The notes below the pieces were generated by a model. It made no database searches and was not told where the DNA came from. It worked only from the letters and a program-made list of their open reading frames with translations. A DNA stretch of 64,000 bases from Gammaproteobacteria bacterium (GTDB taxonomy: Bacteria > Pseudomonadota > Gammaproteobacteria > Arenicellales > UBA868). The number at the start of each line of letters is the position of its first letter. Position 1 is the stretch's first letter. A program made the translations under genes and the position numbers. Positions 28,232 through 36,586 of this stretch are shown here, piece by piece. The stretch is taken from the NCBI GenBank assembly GCA_022451485.1, contig JAKUQS010000003.1, positions 146,265 to 210,264 of the forward strand, written 5' to 3'.

Positions 28232-29422
28232 CTACGCATAAACAAACCTGTTGGTATATTCGGATCGCACACCCGCATACCAATGCGGCTCCTGCGGCCA
28301 TATCCACAACTTTACCTGTGGGCTGCGTGAATAAATCGATGCAAATTCCTTCGCGTAACGCTCACTAGCATATCGCTCAGCGCCAGCAACGGCAGAATTG
28401 TATCCATGACCACCCCAGAGCTGTCCCTCAGAACCCCCATCAATAGATTTACCCGCAGGCTCCAATTCAAAACAATAATCAATAAAATTGTAGGCAGCCT
28501 CTACATTTTCTGCTCGTGCGGACAGCGACATCCCATCGACCCACACGAGGGGACCCTCAAGCGGGGCCCGGTACTGCACCGGATCACCATTGCGCATCAA
28601 GTTGATAGGAGGACTCTCCCACAGTTGACCCATGACCACGCCTTCGCTCATCAGCGCCACCCTCTGCTTGTCAGCATCATTCCAAAATAGTTTGACCTGG
28701 CCTTTATTCTTTACACAGAAGTCGGTCACCACGGCCCAGGTCTTGCGCATCTTTGCTTCATCAGCATAAGCCTCGCGCATGGCGCCCGGTGGCAGTGCGC
28801 CAGTAGTTTCCAGGAAAAGGCCCACACCCAGCATGCCTGAGTGTGGCCGTATCATGACCTTTCCGGTCATGTCGGGCTGCCACAAGTCTCCAAAACTTGG
28901 AATCTCTCCGTCCCGCGGTGGTGTCCATTTGTCAGTCCGCCACGCGATACCTTCTGACCCCCAAATGTGGGGCAACCAATGCGAGCCGTTGCTATCAAAA
29001 TTCCACTCGGCATCTCCAATCGCAAGTAATTGGTCATGAATGTTGCTGAGATTTTTAATTCGAGTGTAATCAAATGGCTGCAGAAGATTCAGCGAACTCC
29101 ACTGCAAGGAACGCATACTCGTTGGGCTGACCATATCGAAGCCCTTGCCCCCGGTTACCTTCATCCGGTCAAGAATATCCTCATTGGACCGGATGATTGT
29201 GTGATTGATATCAATGCCGGTCTTTGCCTTGAATGACTTGATGAACCCTGGCGGCAAGTAACCAGACCACATTAGGATATTCAGTTGCCCGGATGATGCC
29301 AGGACATCGGCACTCACTATCCAGGGACCAACACTCGCACCAGTCGTCACTGCGGCGCAATGTCTGATAAATCGTCGACGCCCTACCTTCGTTCGGAATC
29401 CCAACTTGGCACTGTTACTCAC
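28232..29422 (-). CDS. PotD-like extracellular solute-binding protein with twin-arginine-like signal
   Basis: Periplasmic binding protein of the spermidine/putrescine (PotD/PotF) type, about 396 residues. The N-terminus has an RRRF segment followed by a hydrophobic stretch and a small-residue cleavage region, a plausible Tat signal. Mature-domain features include LNILMWSGYLPPGFIKSFKAKTG-type polyamine-binding openings and GGSEGQLWGGHGYNSA near the end. No ATG lies before the signal peptide. GTG at 29422 is preferred, and TTG at 29479 is the upstream limit. No ABC permease or ATPase gene is adjacent, so its transporter is elsewhere. The ligand may be a polyamine, or taurine given the neighbouring genes. 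Confidence 0.8.
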   Translation of the reverse strand: MSNSAKLGFRTKVGRRRFIRHCAAVTTGASVGPWIVSADVLASSGQLNILMWSGYLPPGFIKSFKAKTGIDINHTIIRSNEDILDRMKVTGGKGFDMVSPTSMRSLQWSSLNLLQPFDYTRIKNLSNIHDQLLAIGDAEWNFDSNGSHWLPHIWGSEGIAWRTDKWTPPRDGEIPSFGDLWQPDMTGKVMIRPHSGMLGVGLFLETTGALPPGAMREAYADEAKMRKTWAVVTDFCVKNKGQVKLFWNDADKQRVALMSEGVVMGQLWESPPINLMRNGDPVQYRAPLEGPLVWVDGMSLSARAENVEAAYNFIDYCFELEPAGKSIDGGSEGQLWGGHGYNSAVAGAERYASERYAKEFASIYSRSPQVKLWIWPQEPHWYAGVRSEYTNRFVYA

Positions 29423-29557
29423 TCCAGTGTCATCCCCCGTGACCGGACACGGAATTCCCGTTCCGCGATGTCCAGGCAACCTCTTTCCCGGTACGGGAGA
29501 TCAACCTTGCCCACCACTGCATCGCTATCGCTGATCCTTTGGAGCCGAACGTCTGAA

Positions 29558-30871
29558 TCATTCGAGTTCACCCAAGGTCCGCCTCAGAATGTCACAGATT
29601 TTGTCAATGTGGTGTCGTTCTGATACCAGCGGTGGCGCAATCAGTCCGGCATCACCTGTCATTTTGATATGTAGGCCGTTCTTGAACATCCTTTTCTGGA
29701 AATCCGTACCCCGCACACCCGGGCCCCCGGCCGGCTTGATATCAAATCCGGCAAAAAGCCCATAACCCCGAATATCGGTAATTAATGGAATATCGCTGAG
29801 TGAAAATACTTGATCAAGAAAGTATGGGGAAAGCTCGCTCGCGCGTTCAAACAACCGATCAGTCTCAATAATATCCATCATTGCGAGCCCTGCTGCACAC
29901 GCTGCCGGATGACCCGAATAGGTATAGCCGTGGAAAAATTCGACTAAACCAGGCCCAGAGGCCTCCATAATCGTGTCGTGTACTCGATCACTCACTGCGA
30001 CCGCTCCCATCGGCTGGGCTGCATTGGTGATTGCCTTTGCCATGGTCATAATATCTGGGGTCACTGAAAACGCGTCGGCTGCAAACGCCGTGCCAAGCCG
30101 ACCAAAGCCGCAAATTACTTCATCGAATACCAACAGAATGCCGTGTTCATCACAGATTTCTCGCAATCGCTCGAGATAACCTTTCGGCGGGACTAGAACC
30201 CCGGTGGACCCTGCCACAGGCTCAACGAAACAAGCGGCGATCGTATCAGGGCCAACATTCATCGCGATACGCTGCAAATCTTCTGCCAGTTCAACACCCT
30301 CGTCAGGCTGGCCCCTTACAAAACGGTTTTCAGGCAACCACGTGTGGCGCATATGGGCTACCCCCGGCACACCAGGGCCGAAGGCTTGCCGATTTTTAAT
30401 CATGCCGCTTAGCGAAATACCAGCAAGGTTAACGCCATGATAGGCTCGTTCACGCGATACAAAGCGTTGCCGCTGGCCTTCGCCCCGAGCGTAGTGGTAG
30501 GCGTAGGCCATCTTCATCGCAGTATCCACCGCCTCCGAGCCTGAACTTACGAAAAAAACATGATCTAATCCATCCGGAGTAAGCTGTGCTACGCGTCGAG
30601 CCAATTCGAAACCCAACGGCTGACTGAGTTGGAACGGCGGCACGTAGGCAGCTTGTTGCAACTGGGCATAAACAGCCTCGGCGATTTCGGGGCGAGAATG
30701 GCCCGCAGCACAACAAAACAGGCCGGAAGACCCGTCTAGGATCGCTTCGTCCTCCGGGGTATACATGTAAACCCCCTCGCCACGCACAATGATGCGCGGA
30801 TCCGCCTTAAAGTCGCGGTTGGCGGTAAACGGCATCCAATAATTCTCGAGAAATTCGATATCGTACTTCAT
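29558..30871 (-). CDS. Class III omega-aminotransferase, probably taurine (or beta-alanine):pyruvate
   Basis: PLP enzyme of 437 residues in the omega-amino acid:pyruvate group. Asp250 (VFDEVICGFGR) pairs with the pyridine nitrogen and Lys279 (MAKAITNAAQP) forms the Schiff base. SSGSEAVDTAMKMA is the phosphate-binding block. The ATG at 30869-30871 is chosen for its AGGAGG ribosome site 10 bases upstream. The gene diverges from alanine dehydrogenase and sulfoacetaldehyde acetyltransferase genes, the classical partners of taurine:pyruvate aminotransferase. Taurine is therefore the likeliest substrate, inferred from context. Beta-alanine is a real alternative because mmsA is 2.4 kb away. Confidence 0.85.
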   Translation of the reverse strand: MKYDIEFLENYWMPFTANRDFKADPRIIVRGEGVYMYTPEDEAILDGSSGLFCCAAGHSRPEIAEAVYAQLQQAAYVPPFQLSQPLGFELARRVAQLTPDGLDHVFFVSSGSEAVDTAMKMAYAYHYARGEGQRQRFVSRERAYHGVNLAGISLSGMIKNRQAFGPGVPGVAHMRHTWLPENRFVRGQPDEGVELAEDLQRIAMNVGPDTIAACFVEPVAGSTGVLVPPKGYLERLREICDEHGILLVFDEVICGFGRLGTAFAADAFSVTPDIMTMAKAITNAAQPMGAVAVSDRVHDTIMEASGPGLVEFFHGYTYSGHPAACAAGLAMMDIIETDRLFERASELSPYFLDQVFSLSDIPLITDIRGYGLFAGFDIKPAGGPGVRGTDFQKRMFKNGLHIKMTGDAGLIAPPLVSERHHIDKICDILRRTLGELE

Positions 30872-31111
30872 ACTGATCCGGCCTCCTGGCGTATGGCGAT
30901 CTTCCGACATGGCAGGCCACCCCAAACGAGGTGGCTCGGGCTTCCACGATGCTCACTGTACCGTAGGATACGCACTCAACGCACCTTGGACAATCGAGTA
31001 CACACAGGCACTACCGAAGACCGAGCCCATGCACTATATTTCCCTCGCACCATTCGCTCCTCAGTAATCCGACATCCCCATGACTCACTGGCTTAAGCAC
31101 CCCACGTAACC

Positions 31112-32224
31112 ATGCAAATCGGCGTCCCCAAAGAAACTAAAAATCACGAATATCGCGTCGGACTCTCTCCGTCAAGCGTTCGTGAAATCGTTACTCATGG
31201 CCACCAGATCGTTGTAGAGCGGCAAGCCGGAGAAGGCATTGGTGCATCGGATGCGGATTACCGCTCGGCAGGCGCTACGGTCACTGGCGATGTTGCTGGA
31301 CTTTTTAACGACTGCGAGATGATTGTCAAAGTCAAAGAGCCGCAGGCCAATGAACGCGAGATGCTGCGCGAAGGGCAAGTGCTTTTCACCTACCTTCATC
31401 TGGCTCCCGATCCGGAACAAACCAAGGACCTGGTGAAATGTGGTGCAACCTGCATTGCCTACGAAACAGTCACGTCACCGTATGGCGGACTGCCACTGCT
31501 CGCCCCTATGTCGAAAGTCGCTGGCCGCATGGCCATCCAGGCAGGTGCCCACTGCTTGGAACAACCCCACGGCGGACTCGGCATGCTACTGGGTGGAGTA
31601 CCCGGTGTCCCGCCCGCCAAAGTTGTCATTCTCGGCAGTGGAGTGGTCGGTACCCACGCCACACACATGGCCGTTGGTATGGGTGCCGATGTCTGGGTCC
31701 TTGACCGCAATTCGGACGCGCTCGAGAATCACTGGCGCCAATTTGGCCGAAGCACCAACACCATCTTTTCCACTCAAGACGCAATCGAACAGCATGTGAT
31801 GCAAGCTGACCTGGTTATTGGCGGTGTGCTGATTCCCGGATCATCCGCACCTAAACTTGTGTCAAGCGACCTGGTCAAAGCCATGAAACGGGGCTCAGTC
31901 ATCGTCGATGTAGCAATCGACCAAGGTGGCTGTGTAGAAACATCACGACCTACGACGCACGATGATCCGACCTTCGTTGTTGATGGAGTCAACCATTACT
32001 GCGTCGCTAATATGCCCGGTGGCGTGCCCCGCACGTCGACCTATGCGTTGAATAATGCGACCTTACCGCATGTCCTCACATTGGCTAACAAGGGCTGGCG
32101 CCAGGCACTTCGCGACGATCCTCACCTGCGCCATGGCCTTAATGTCCACGCGGGCCAGATCACGTGCCAGGAAGTTGCTGACAGTCTTGGTTACCCTTTT
32201 GTCGCCGCAGAAGACCTTCTGTAG
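31112..32224 (+). CDS. ald: Alanine dehydrogenase
   Basis: NAD-dependent oxidative deamination of L-alanine to pyruvate and ammonium. The 370 residues match the family. The N-terminal MQIGVPKETKNHEYRVG signature is complete, and the catalytic Lys is in KVKEPQ and His in YLHLAPD. The NAD motif GSGVVGTHA and the NMPGGVPRTSTYALNNAT block are intact. In taurine dissimilation it regenerates the pyruvate used by the aminotransferase encoded divergently 240 bases away. xsc follows 76 bases downstream on the same strand. Confidence 0.96.
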   Translation: MQIGVPKETKNHEYRVGLSPSSVREIVTHGHQIVVERQAGEGIGASDADYRSAGATVTGDVAGLFNDCEMIVKVKEPQANEREMLREGQVLFTYLHLAPDPEQTKDLVKCGATCIAYETVTSPYGGLPLLAPMSKVAGRMAIQAGAHCLEQPHGGLGMLLGGVPGVPPAKVVILGSGVVGTHATHMAVGMGADVWVLDRNSDALENHWRQFGRSTNTIFSTQDAIEQHVMQADLVIGGVLIPGSSAPKLVSSDLVKAMKRGSVIVDVAIDQGGCVETSRPTTHDDPTFVVDGVNHYCVANMPGGVPRTSTYALNNATLPHVLTLANKGWRQALRDDPHLRHGLNVHAGQITCQEVADSLGYPFVAAEDLL

Positions 32225-32300
32225 CGCTGTACCCGATGACTCTTATACGGAATAAAACACCTGCTAACATGATGCCGACATACTTAGGGAGACTGATCCA

Positions 32301-34055
32301 ATGACTCGAATGACCCCCAGCGAAGCGTTTGTTGAAACTCTGGCCGCCCACGGCGTCACTGACATCTTCGGCATCATGGGCTCAGCCTTCATGGATGCTA
32401 TGGATATCTTCGAGCCCGCTGGCATCCGCTTTATCCCCGTGTGTCATGAACAAGGGTCGGCGCACATGGCAGATGGCTACGCCCGGGTCAGTGGGCGTCA
32501 CGGCGTATGCACGGGCCAGAATGGTCCAGGTATCAGTAACAGTGTCACGGCCATAGCGGCGGCGTTTTGGGCCCATTCGCCGGTAGTAATTATTACACCG
32601 GAAACCGGCACCATGGGCATGGGGTTAGGTGGGTTTCAAGAAGCTAACCAGCTGCCCATGTTCCAGGAATTCACCAAGTATCAGGGTCACGTCAACAATC
32701 CAGCCCGAATGGCCGAATTTACTGCACGTTGTTTTGACCGCGCGCAGTCAGAACTCGGTCCCACGCAACTGAATATTCCGCGTGACTACTTCTACGGTGA
32801 CATTAACGTCAACATTCCCCAACCCCGTCCGCTGGACCGGGGTCCCGGTGGGACACAGAGCCTTAATGATGCAGCGGATCGACTGGCGAAAGCCAAATTT
32901 CCCGTCATTATCTCGGGTGGCGGCGTGGTAATGGCTGACGGTGTTGACGCCTGTAAGGCACTGGCTGAACGACTTGGCGCGCCTGTGGTCAACAGTTACC
33001 TGCACAACGATTCTTTCCCAGCCAGTCACCCACTTTGGTGTGGGCCTTTAGGTTACCAAGGATCGAAAGCCGGTATGAAGCTGATGAGCCGAGCCGATGT
33101 GGTGCTGGCACTGGGCACTCGTCTTGGGCCTTTCGGGACGCTGCCCCAGTATGGCATGGAGTATTGGCCAAATGACGCCGAAATTATCCAAGTCGATGCG
33201 GATCACAAAATGCTGGGCCTGGTCAAGGATATTACCGTGGGTATCTGTGGCGACGCTAAAGCCGCCGCACAGGCACTGCTTGAGCGACTGCAAGATCGAA
33301 CACTCGACAGTGACTCCACTACTGCTGAACGTGGCCAAACCATTCAGACTGAAAAAGCGGCGTGGGAAAAGGAACTTGATGAGTGGATCCATGAAAATGA
33401 TGAATGGAGCCTTCAGATAATAAAAGAAGCGGGCGAAGGTGAGCTACATCCACGTCAGGTCTTGCGAGAACTCGAGAAAGCGATGCCCGCCGATGTCATG
33501 GTCTCGACCGACATCGGTAACATCAATGCGATCTCGAACAGTTATTTGCGTTTCGAGCGCCCCAGGAGCTTCCTGGCACCGATGAGCTTCGGTAACTGCG
33601 GCTACGCTTTGCCAACTATTATTGGCGCGAAAGTCGCAGCACCTGAGCGACCCGCAATCGCCTACTCAGGTGATGGTGCTTGGACCATGAGCATGGTTGA
33701 AACGATGACCTGTATCAGACACAACATCCCAGTCACCGCTGTGGTGTTCCATAACAAACAGTGGGGTGCGGAGAAAAAGAACCAAGTCGACTTTTATGGC
33801 AAACGTTTTGTGGCTGGCGAACTCGAAAACCAGGACTTTGCTTCCATCGCGAGAGCTATGGGTGCCGAAGGCGTGAATGTGAGTCGACTTGAAGAGGTTG
33901 GGCCGGCACTTGAAAAAGCGATCGATGCTCAGATGAACGCGGGTGTCACCACAATTATCGAAATCATGTGCACAAAGGAACTGGGGGATCCGTTCAGACG
34001 CGACGCGCTAAGCATCCCGGTTCGACATCTGGACAAATACAAACAATACGTCTGA
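32301..34055 (+). CDS. xsc: Sulfoacetaldehyde acetyltransferase
   Basis: Thiamine-diphosphate enzyme that converts sulfoacetaldehyde plus phosphate to acetyl phosphate and sulfite, the desulfonation step of C2-sulfonate breakdown. The 584 residues match Xsc. Glu50 (CHEQGSAH) is the cofactor-activating Glu. The ThDP/Mg motif runs from GDGAWT (457) to Asn485 (VVFHNKQWG). The WGAEKKNQ segment and the C-terminal PVRHLDKYKQYV ending are Xsc-like and distinguish it from acetolactate synthase. Phosphate acetyltransferase and a sulfite exporter, usual partners, are not in the window. A GGGAG site precedes the ATG. Confidence 0.94.
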   Translation: MTRMTPSEAFVETLAAHGVTDIFGIMGSAFMDAMDIFEPAGIRFIPVCHEQGSAHMADGYARVSGRHGVCTGQNGPGISNSVTAIAAAFWAHSPVVIITPETGTMGMGLGGFQEANQLPMFQEFTKYQGHVNNPARMAEFTARCFDRAQSELGPTQLNIPRDYFYGDINVNIPQPRPLDRGPGGTQSLNDAADRLAKAKFPVIISGGGVVMADGVDACKALAERLGAPVVNSYLHNDSFPASHPLWCGPLGYQGSKAGMKLMSRADVVLALGTRLGPFGTLPQYGMEYWPNDAEIIQVDADHKMLGLVKDITVGICGDAKAAAQALLERLQDRTLDSDSTTAERGQTIQTEKAAWEKELDEWIHENDEWSLQIIKEAGEGELHPRQVLRELEKAMPADVMVSTDIGNINAISNSYLRFERPRSFLAPMSFGNCGYALPTIIGAKVAAPERPAIAYSGDGAWTMSMVETMTCIRHNIPVTAVVFHNKQWGAEKKNQVDFYGKRFVAGELENQDFASIARAMGAEGVNVSRLEEVGPALEKAIDAQMNAGVTTIIEIMCTKELGDPFRRDALSIPVRHLDKYKQYV

Positions 34056-34111
34056 ATTGCCTTCTCGGACAATAGGCGAGGACTACTGACTGTCAATGCA
34101 GTCTTTCGAAT

Positions 34112-34140
34112 CACGAGGGTGCCATCCCCGCACCCTCGTG
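34112..34140. terminator. Strong hairpin between convergent xsc and lptG
   Basis: Perfect 11-base inverted repeat (CACGAGGGTGC / GCACCCTCGTG) around a 7-base loop, 57 bases after the xsc stop and 54 before the lptG stop. The flanking bases add a few more pairs. There is no clean T-run on either side, so it may act as a bidirectional or Rho-assisted terminator. Confidence 0.65.
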
Positions 34141-34193
34141 TATTCCCGCGCCTGTGTCGTTGGTGTTGTGAAATGCCTTAACCATAAGAGTAA

Positions 34194-35261
34194 TCACAGA
34201 ACCCGCCGATACATCATCATCGCAATGCCCAAAAACATCACCGATGGTAGCGTGGCTCCAAGCAATGGCGGCACACCATGAACCAACACTACGTACCCAA
34301 ACACTTGGCTGAAAAAGAAAAACGCCAAACCCATTAAACTCCCAAAAAATAGATTCCGCCCCATGGTGCCGGATCGAATACTTCCAAGGACAAATGGAAT
34401 GGCGAGGATCACCATTACCGCAGTTGAAACCGGCAACATCCATTTGCTCCAGTAGGCCAGTTCAGAGGCTCGCGCGTCCTGATGGTTACGCGCCAGATGA
34501 TCAATGTATGTTCGCAACTGTGCCATTGATAACTGGGCCGGCTGAACCACAAACATCTTCATCATCTCCTGTGTCACCGTCGTCTGCCAAGCCTGACGAA
34601 CAACATTTGTCATTTGCACGAAGCCCTCATCATCGATAATTGTTGTGTTAACGTTGCTCATCTGCCAGGCACCCGCAACAAAGTTCGCCACCTCGGCATC
34701 AACCAACGAGTGCAATCGATCATGACCTGCAAACTGGAAAATTTTGATTTTCCTTAAAGAAAGATTCGGCATGACTTCGCTCACATTGACATAAGTGTCC
34801 CCGTCGCGAAACCACAACCCAAAACTGGTGCCCTGATCAATATTACGGTGCAGCGCCTTTGCCTTGACCTGTTGAGCAAGCGTTTCGCTATAAGGACTAA
34901 CCAGTTCACCAATCAGGATTGCCGCTAGGACGAAGAACGCACCACATTTGAGTGCTGATAACGTCATCCGTGCTACAGAAACGCCGCTTGCGCGGATGAC
35001 AATTAACTCCGAGTCACGCGCCATACTCGAAAGACCCAGGATGGCGCCCAGCAAGACCGCCATGGGAAAGACCTCGTAGACAATTCGCGGTACGCTGAGT
35101 CCGACGAAAGCAAATGCCTGCATCACACCGTAATCGCCTGATCCGATGTCAGCGATCTGGTCAATAAAAATCACGAGTGCAAACAGTCCAACAAGGACGG
35201 CCATCACCAGCAATGCCTGGTGAACAATGGTACGGCCGATGTAGAGATCGAGCAAACTCAT
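34194..35261 (-). CDS. lptG: LPS export ABC transporter permease LptG
   Basis: Inner-membrane permease of the LptB2FG transporter that extracts lipopolysaccharide from the inner membrane. The 355 residues begin with MSLLDLYIGRTIVHQ and have the usual arrangement: three N-terminal membrane segments, a periplasmic jellyroll region (about residues 135-265), and three C-terminal segments. The coupling-helix region SSMARDSELIVIRASGVS is conserved. It starts 1 base after the lptF stop on the same strand, so the two are co-translated. Its 3' end faces xsc across a hairpin. Confidence 0.95.
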   Translation of the reverse strand: MSLLDLYIGRTIVHQALLVMAVLVGLFALVIFIDQIADIGSGDYGVMQAFAFVGLSVPRIVYEVFPMAVLLGAILGLSSMARDSELIVIRASGVSVARMTLSALKCGAFFVLAAILIGELVSPYSETLAQQVKAKALHRNIDQGTSFGLWFRDGDTYVNVSEVMPNLSLRKIKIFQFAGHDRLHSLVDAEVANFVAGAWQMSNVNTTIIDDEGFVQMTNVVRQAWQTTVTQEMMKMFVVQPAQLSMAQLRTYIDHLARNHQDARASELAYWSKWMLPVSTAVMVILAIPFVLGSIRSGTMGRNLFFGSLMGLAFFFFSQVFGYVVLVHGVPPLLGATLPSVMFLGIAMMMYRRVL

Positions 35262-35262
35262 G

Positions 35263-36456
35263 TTATCGCGCGGCAGTGTTAAGTCTACCCAATAGCGGTC
35301 GGTTGTTAGAACGACGCCAAAAGCAATAGCCCGCTGCCACCAGCATCAACAAATGCAAAAACCATAGCATCGTAGAGTCGGTCACTGTCCCATTGCGAAT
35401 CATCGCCACTAGGAGGCCGACCGCCTGGTAATAGGCGAAATAAATAACGAGTGCGATCACAAATGTTGGCAAGCGCTGTCGCCTCGAATATCCACTGCTT
35501 GATGCCAATGCAAACAAAATCAAGACCGGCACCATAAGGACTTTAGACATGCGCCAACATAGCTCCGCCACGTGCGTTGGTTTAGTACTGTCTATTGTGA
35601 TTACCCCCGCTATGCAGGCTGCGATTGATGCAAACGAATGTGACCTGCAGATATCACGATATTTCTCATCTAAAAGCGCTTTCCATTTTTCATTTCTATC
35701 GGTTATGAAATATGGCCAACCACGCAGCGGCACCTGCAACGGAGCGGAAGACGCTCTCTGGATGCGAATGCCGTACTTCTCAAAACGGGTCACGCGATAG
35801 GTCGGCGATCCTGGTGTACCGTCGTAACGTACTCCATCGCTCATGACCAAGTAGTCCGTCCCGCCACGTGTTTCCTGATAGCCGTTGGCTGCGACAATCA
35901 CCATCTCGTTACCAAGATCAGAACCGTAAGCAAAGAGGTTCTCCAATTGGTTGCTGTCGGCGTCGCGGCTTTCCACAAAATAGACAGCCCTCGCGCTAGC
36001 CGACTCTACAAATAGACCGGGAACCACTGATTCGAGATCACTACGATTCCTGAGCTCCGTTTCGACGCGAGCCCCGGCCTGCACGGATAACGGCGACAAA
36101 TAAAACGAAAAACCACCGATCAGCAATATCGAAAGCAACATGAGCGTAACCGCTGGACGAAGAAAAGCTGGTAGCCCCCATCCTGAAGCGGCAAGCACAA
36201 TGAGCTCGTTGTCTTTACGCCATCGTCCCAGCACCAACAAAATCGCTATGTACAGCATCAGTGGCAACATGACATCCAAGTACGACAGCAACTTAAAACC
36301 CAGTAATGAGACAATACGACCCAGTGGCATAACGCCTTCTGCAGCCATGCGGAGAAACCCGAGCGTTCGGATAACCAGGAAAATCACCAACATGATCAAT
36401 GTGACAGCACCGCAGGTCCGCAGGACTTCACTGACGAAAGTTCGGTGGAGAATCAA
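35263..36456 (-). CDS. lptF: LPS export ABC transporter permease LptF
   Basis: Partner permease of LptG in the LptB2FG complex. The 397 residues show three N-terminal membrane helices, the coupling region RWRKDNELIVLAASGWG, a periplasmic domain and three C-terminal helices. The region at about 270-300, before the AELCWRMSK segment, contains extra cysteine-bearing sequence (DICRSHSFASIAACIAG) that I do not recall from typical LptF. The start is TTG and its position matches family N-termini; the ribosome site is weak. It diverges from pepA, with a palindrome in the shared promoter region. Confidence 0.93.
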   Translation of the reverse strand: MILHRTFVSEVLRTCGAVTLIMLVIFLVIRTLGFLRMAAEGVMPLGRIVSLLGFKLLSYLDVMLPLMLYIAILLVLGRWRKDNELIVLAASGWGLPAFLRPAVTLMLLSILLIGGFSFYLSPLSVQAGARVETELRNRSDLESVVPGLFVESASARAVYFVESRDADSNQLENLFAYGSDLGNEMVIVAANGYQETRGGTDYLVMSDGVRYDGTPGSPTYRVTRFEKYGIRIQRASSAPLQVPLRGWPYFITDRNEKWKALLDEKYRDICRSHSFASIAACIAGVITIDSTKPTHVAELCWRMSKVLMVPVLILFALASSSGYSRRQRLPTFVIALVIYFAYYQAVGLLVAMIRNGTVTDSTMLWFLHLLMLVAAGYCFWRRSNNRPLLGRLNTAAR

Positions 36457-36480
36457 CGTCGAATAATTCCATCTATTGCT

Positions 36481-36513
36481 TTGACAGAATTGTTATTGTC
36501 GCACGACAATAAC
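36481..36513. promoter_or_regulatory. Candidate pepA promoter overlapped by a perfect palindrome
   Basis: TTGACA at 36481-36486 and GACAAT at 36505-36510 (18-base spacer) form a plausible sigma-70 promoter reading toward pepA. A perfect inverted repeat with 10-base arms (GTTATTGTCG / CGACAATAAC, 36492-36513, 2-base centre) covers the spacer and the -10 element. That is the position of a repressor operator. A smaller hairpin (CGGAT-TGTT-ATCCG) follows at 36526-36539. The regulator is unknown. Confidence 0.5.
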
Positions 36514-36586
36514 GGTAACGCTGTGCGGATTGTTATCCGAACACCAATGCACCCACTTCACCCTACACGAATTCAACTAAACCATT

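Noticed and set aside
32301..34055. Acetolactate synthase
   Set aside because: The ThDP motif and C-terminal ending fit sulfoacetaldehyde acetyltransferase, and the neighbours are ald and an omega-aminotransferase, not ilvN or ilvC.
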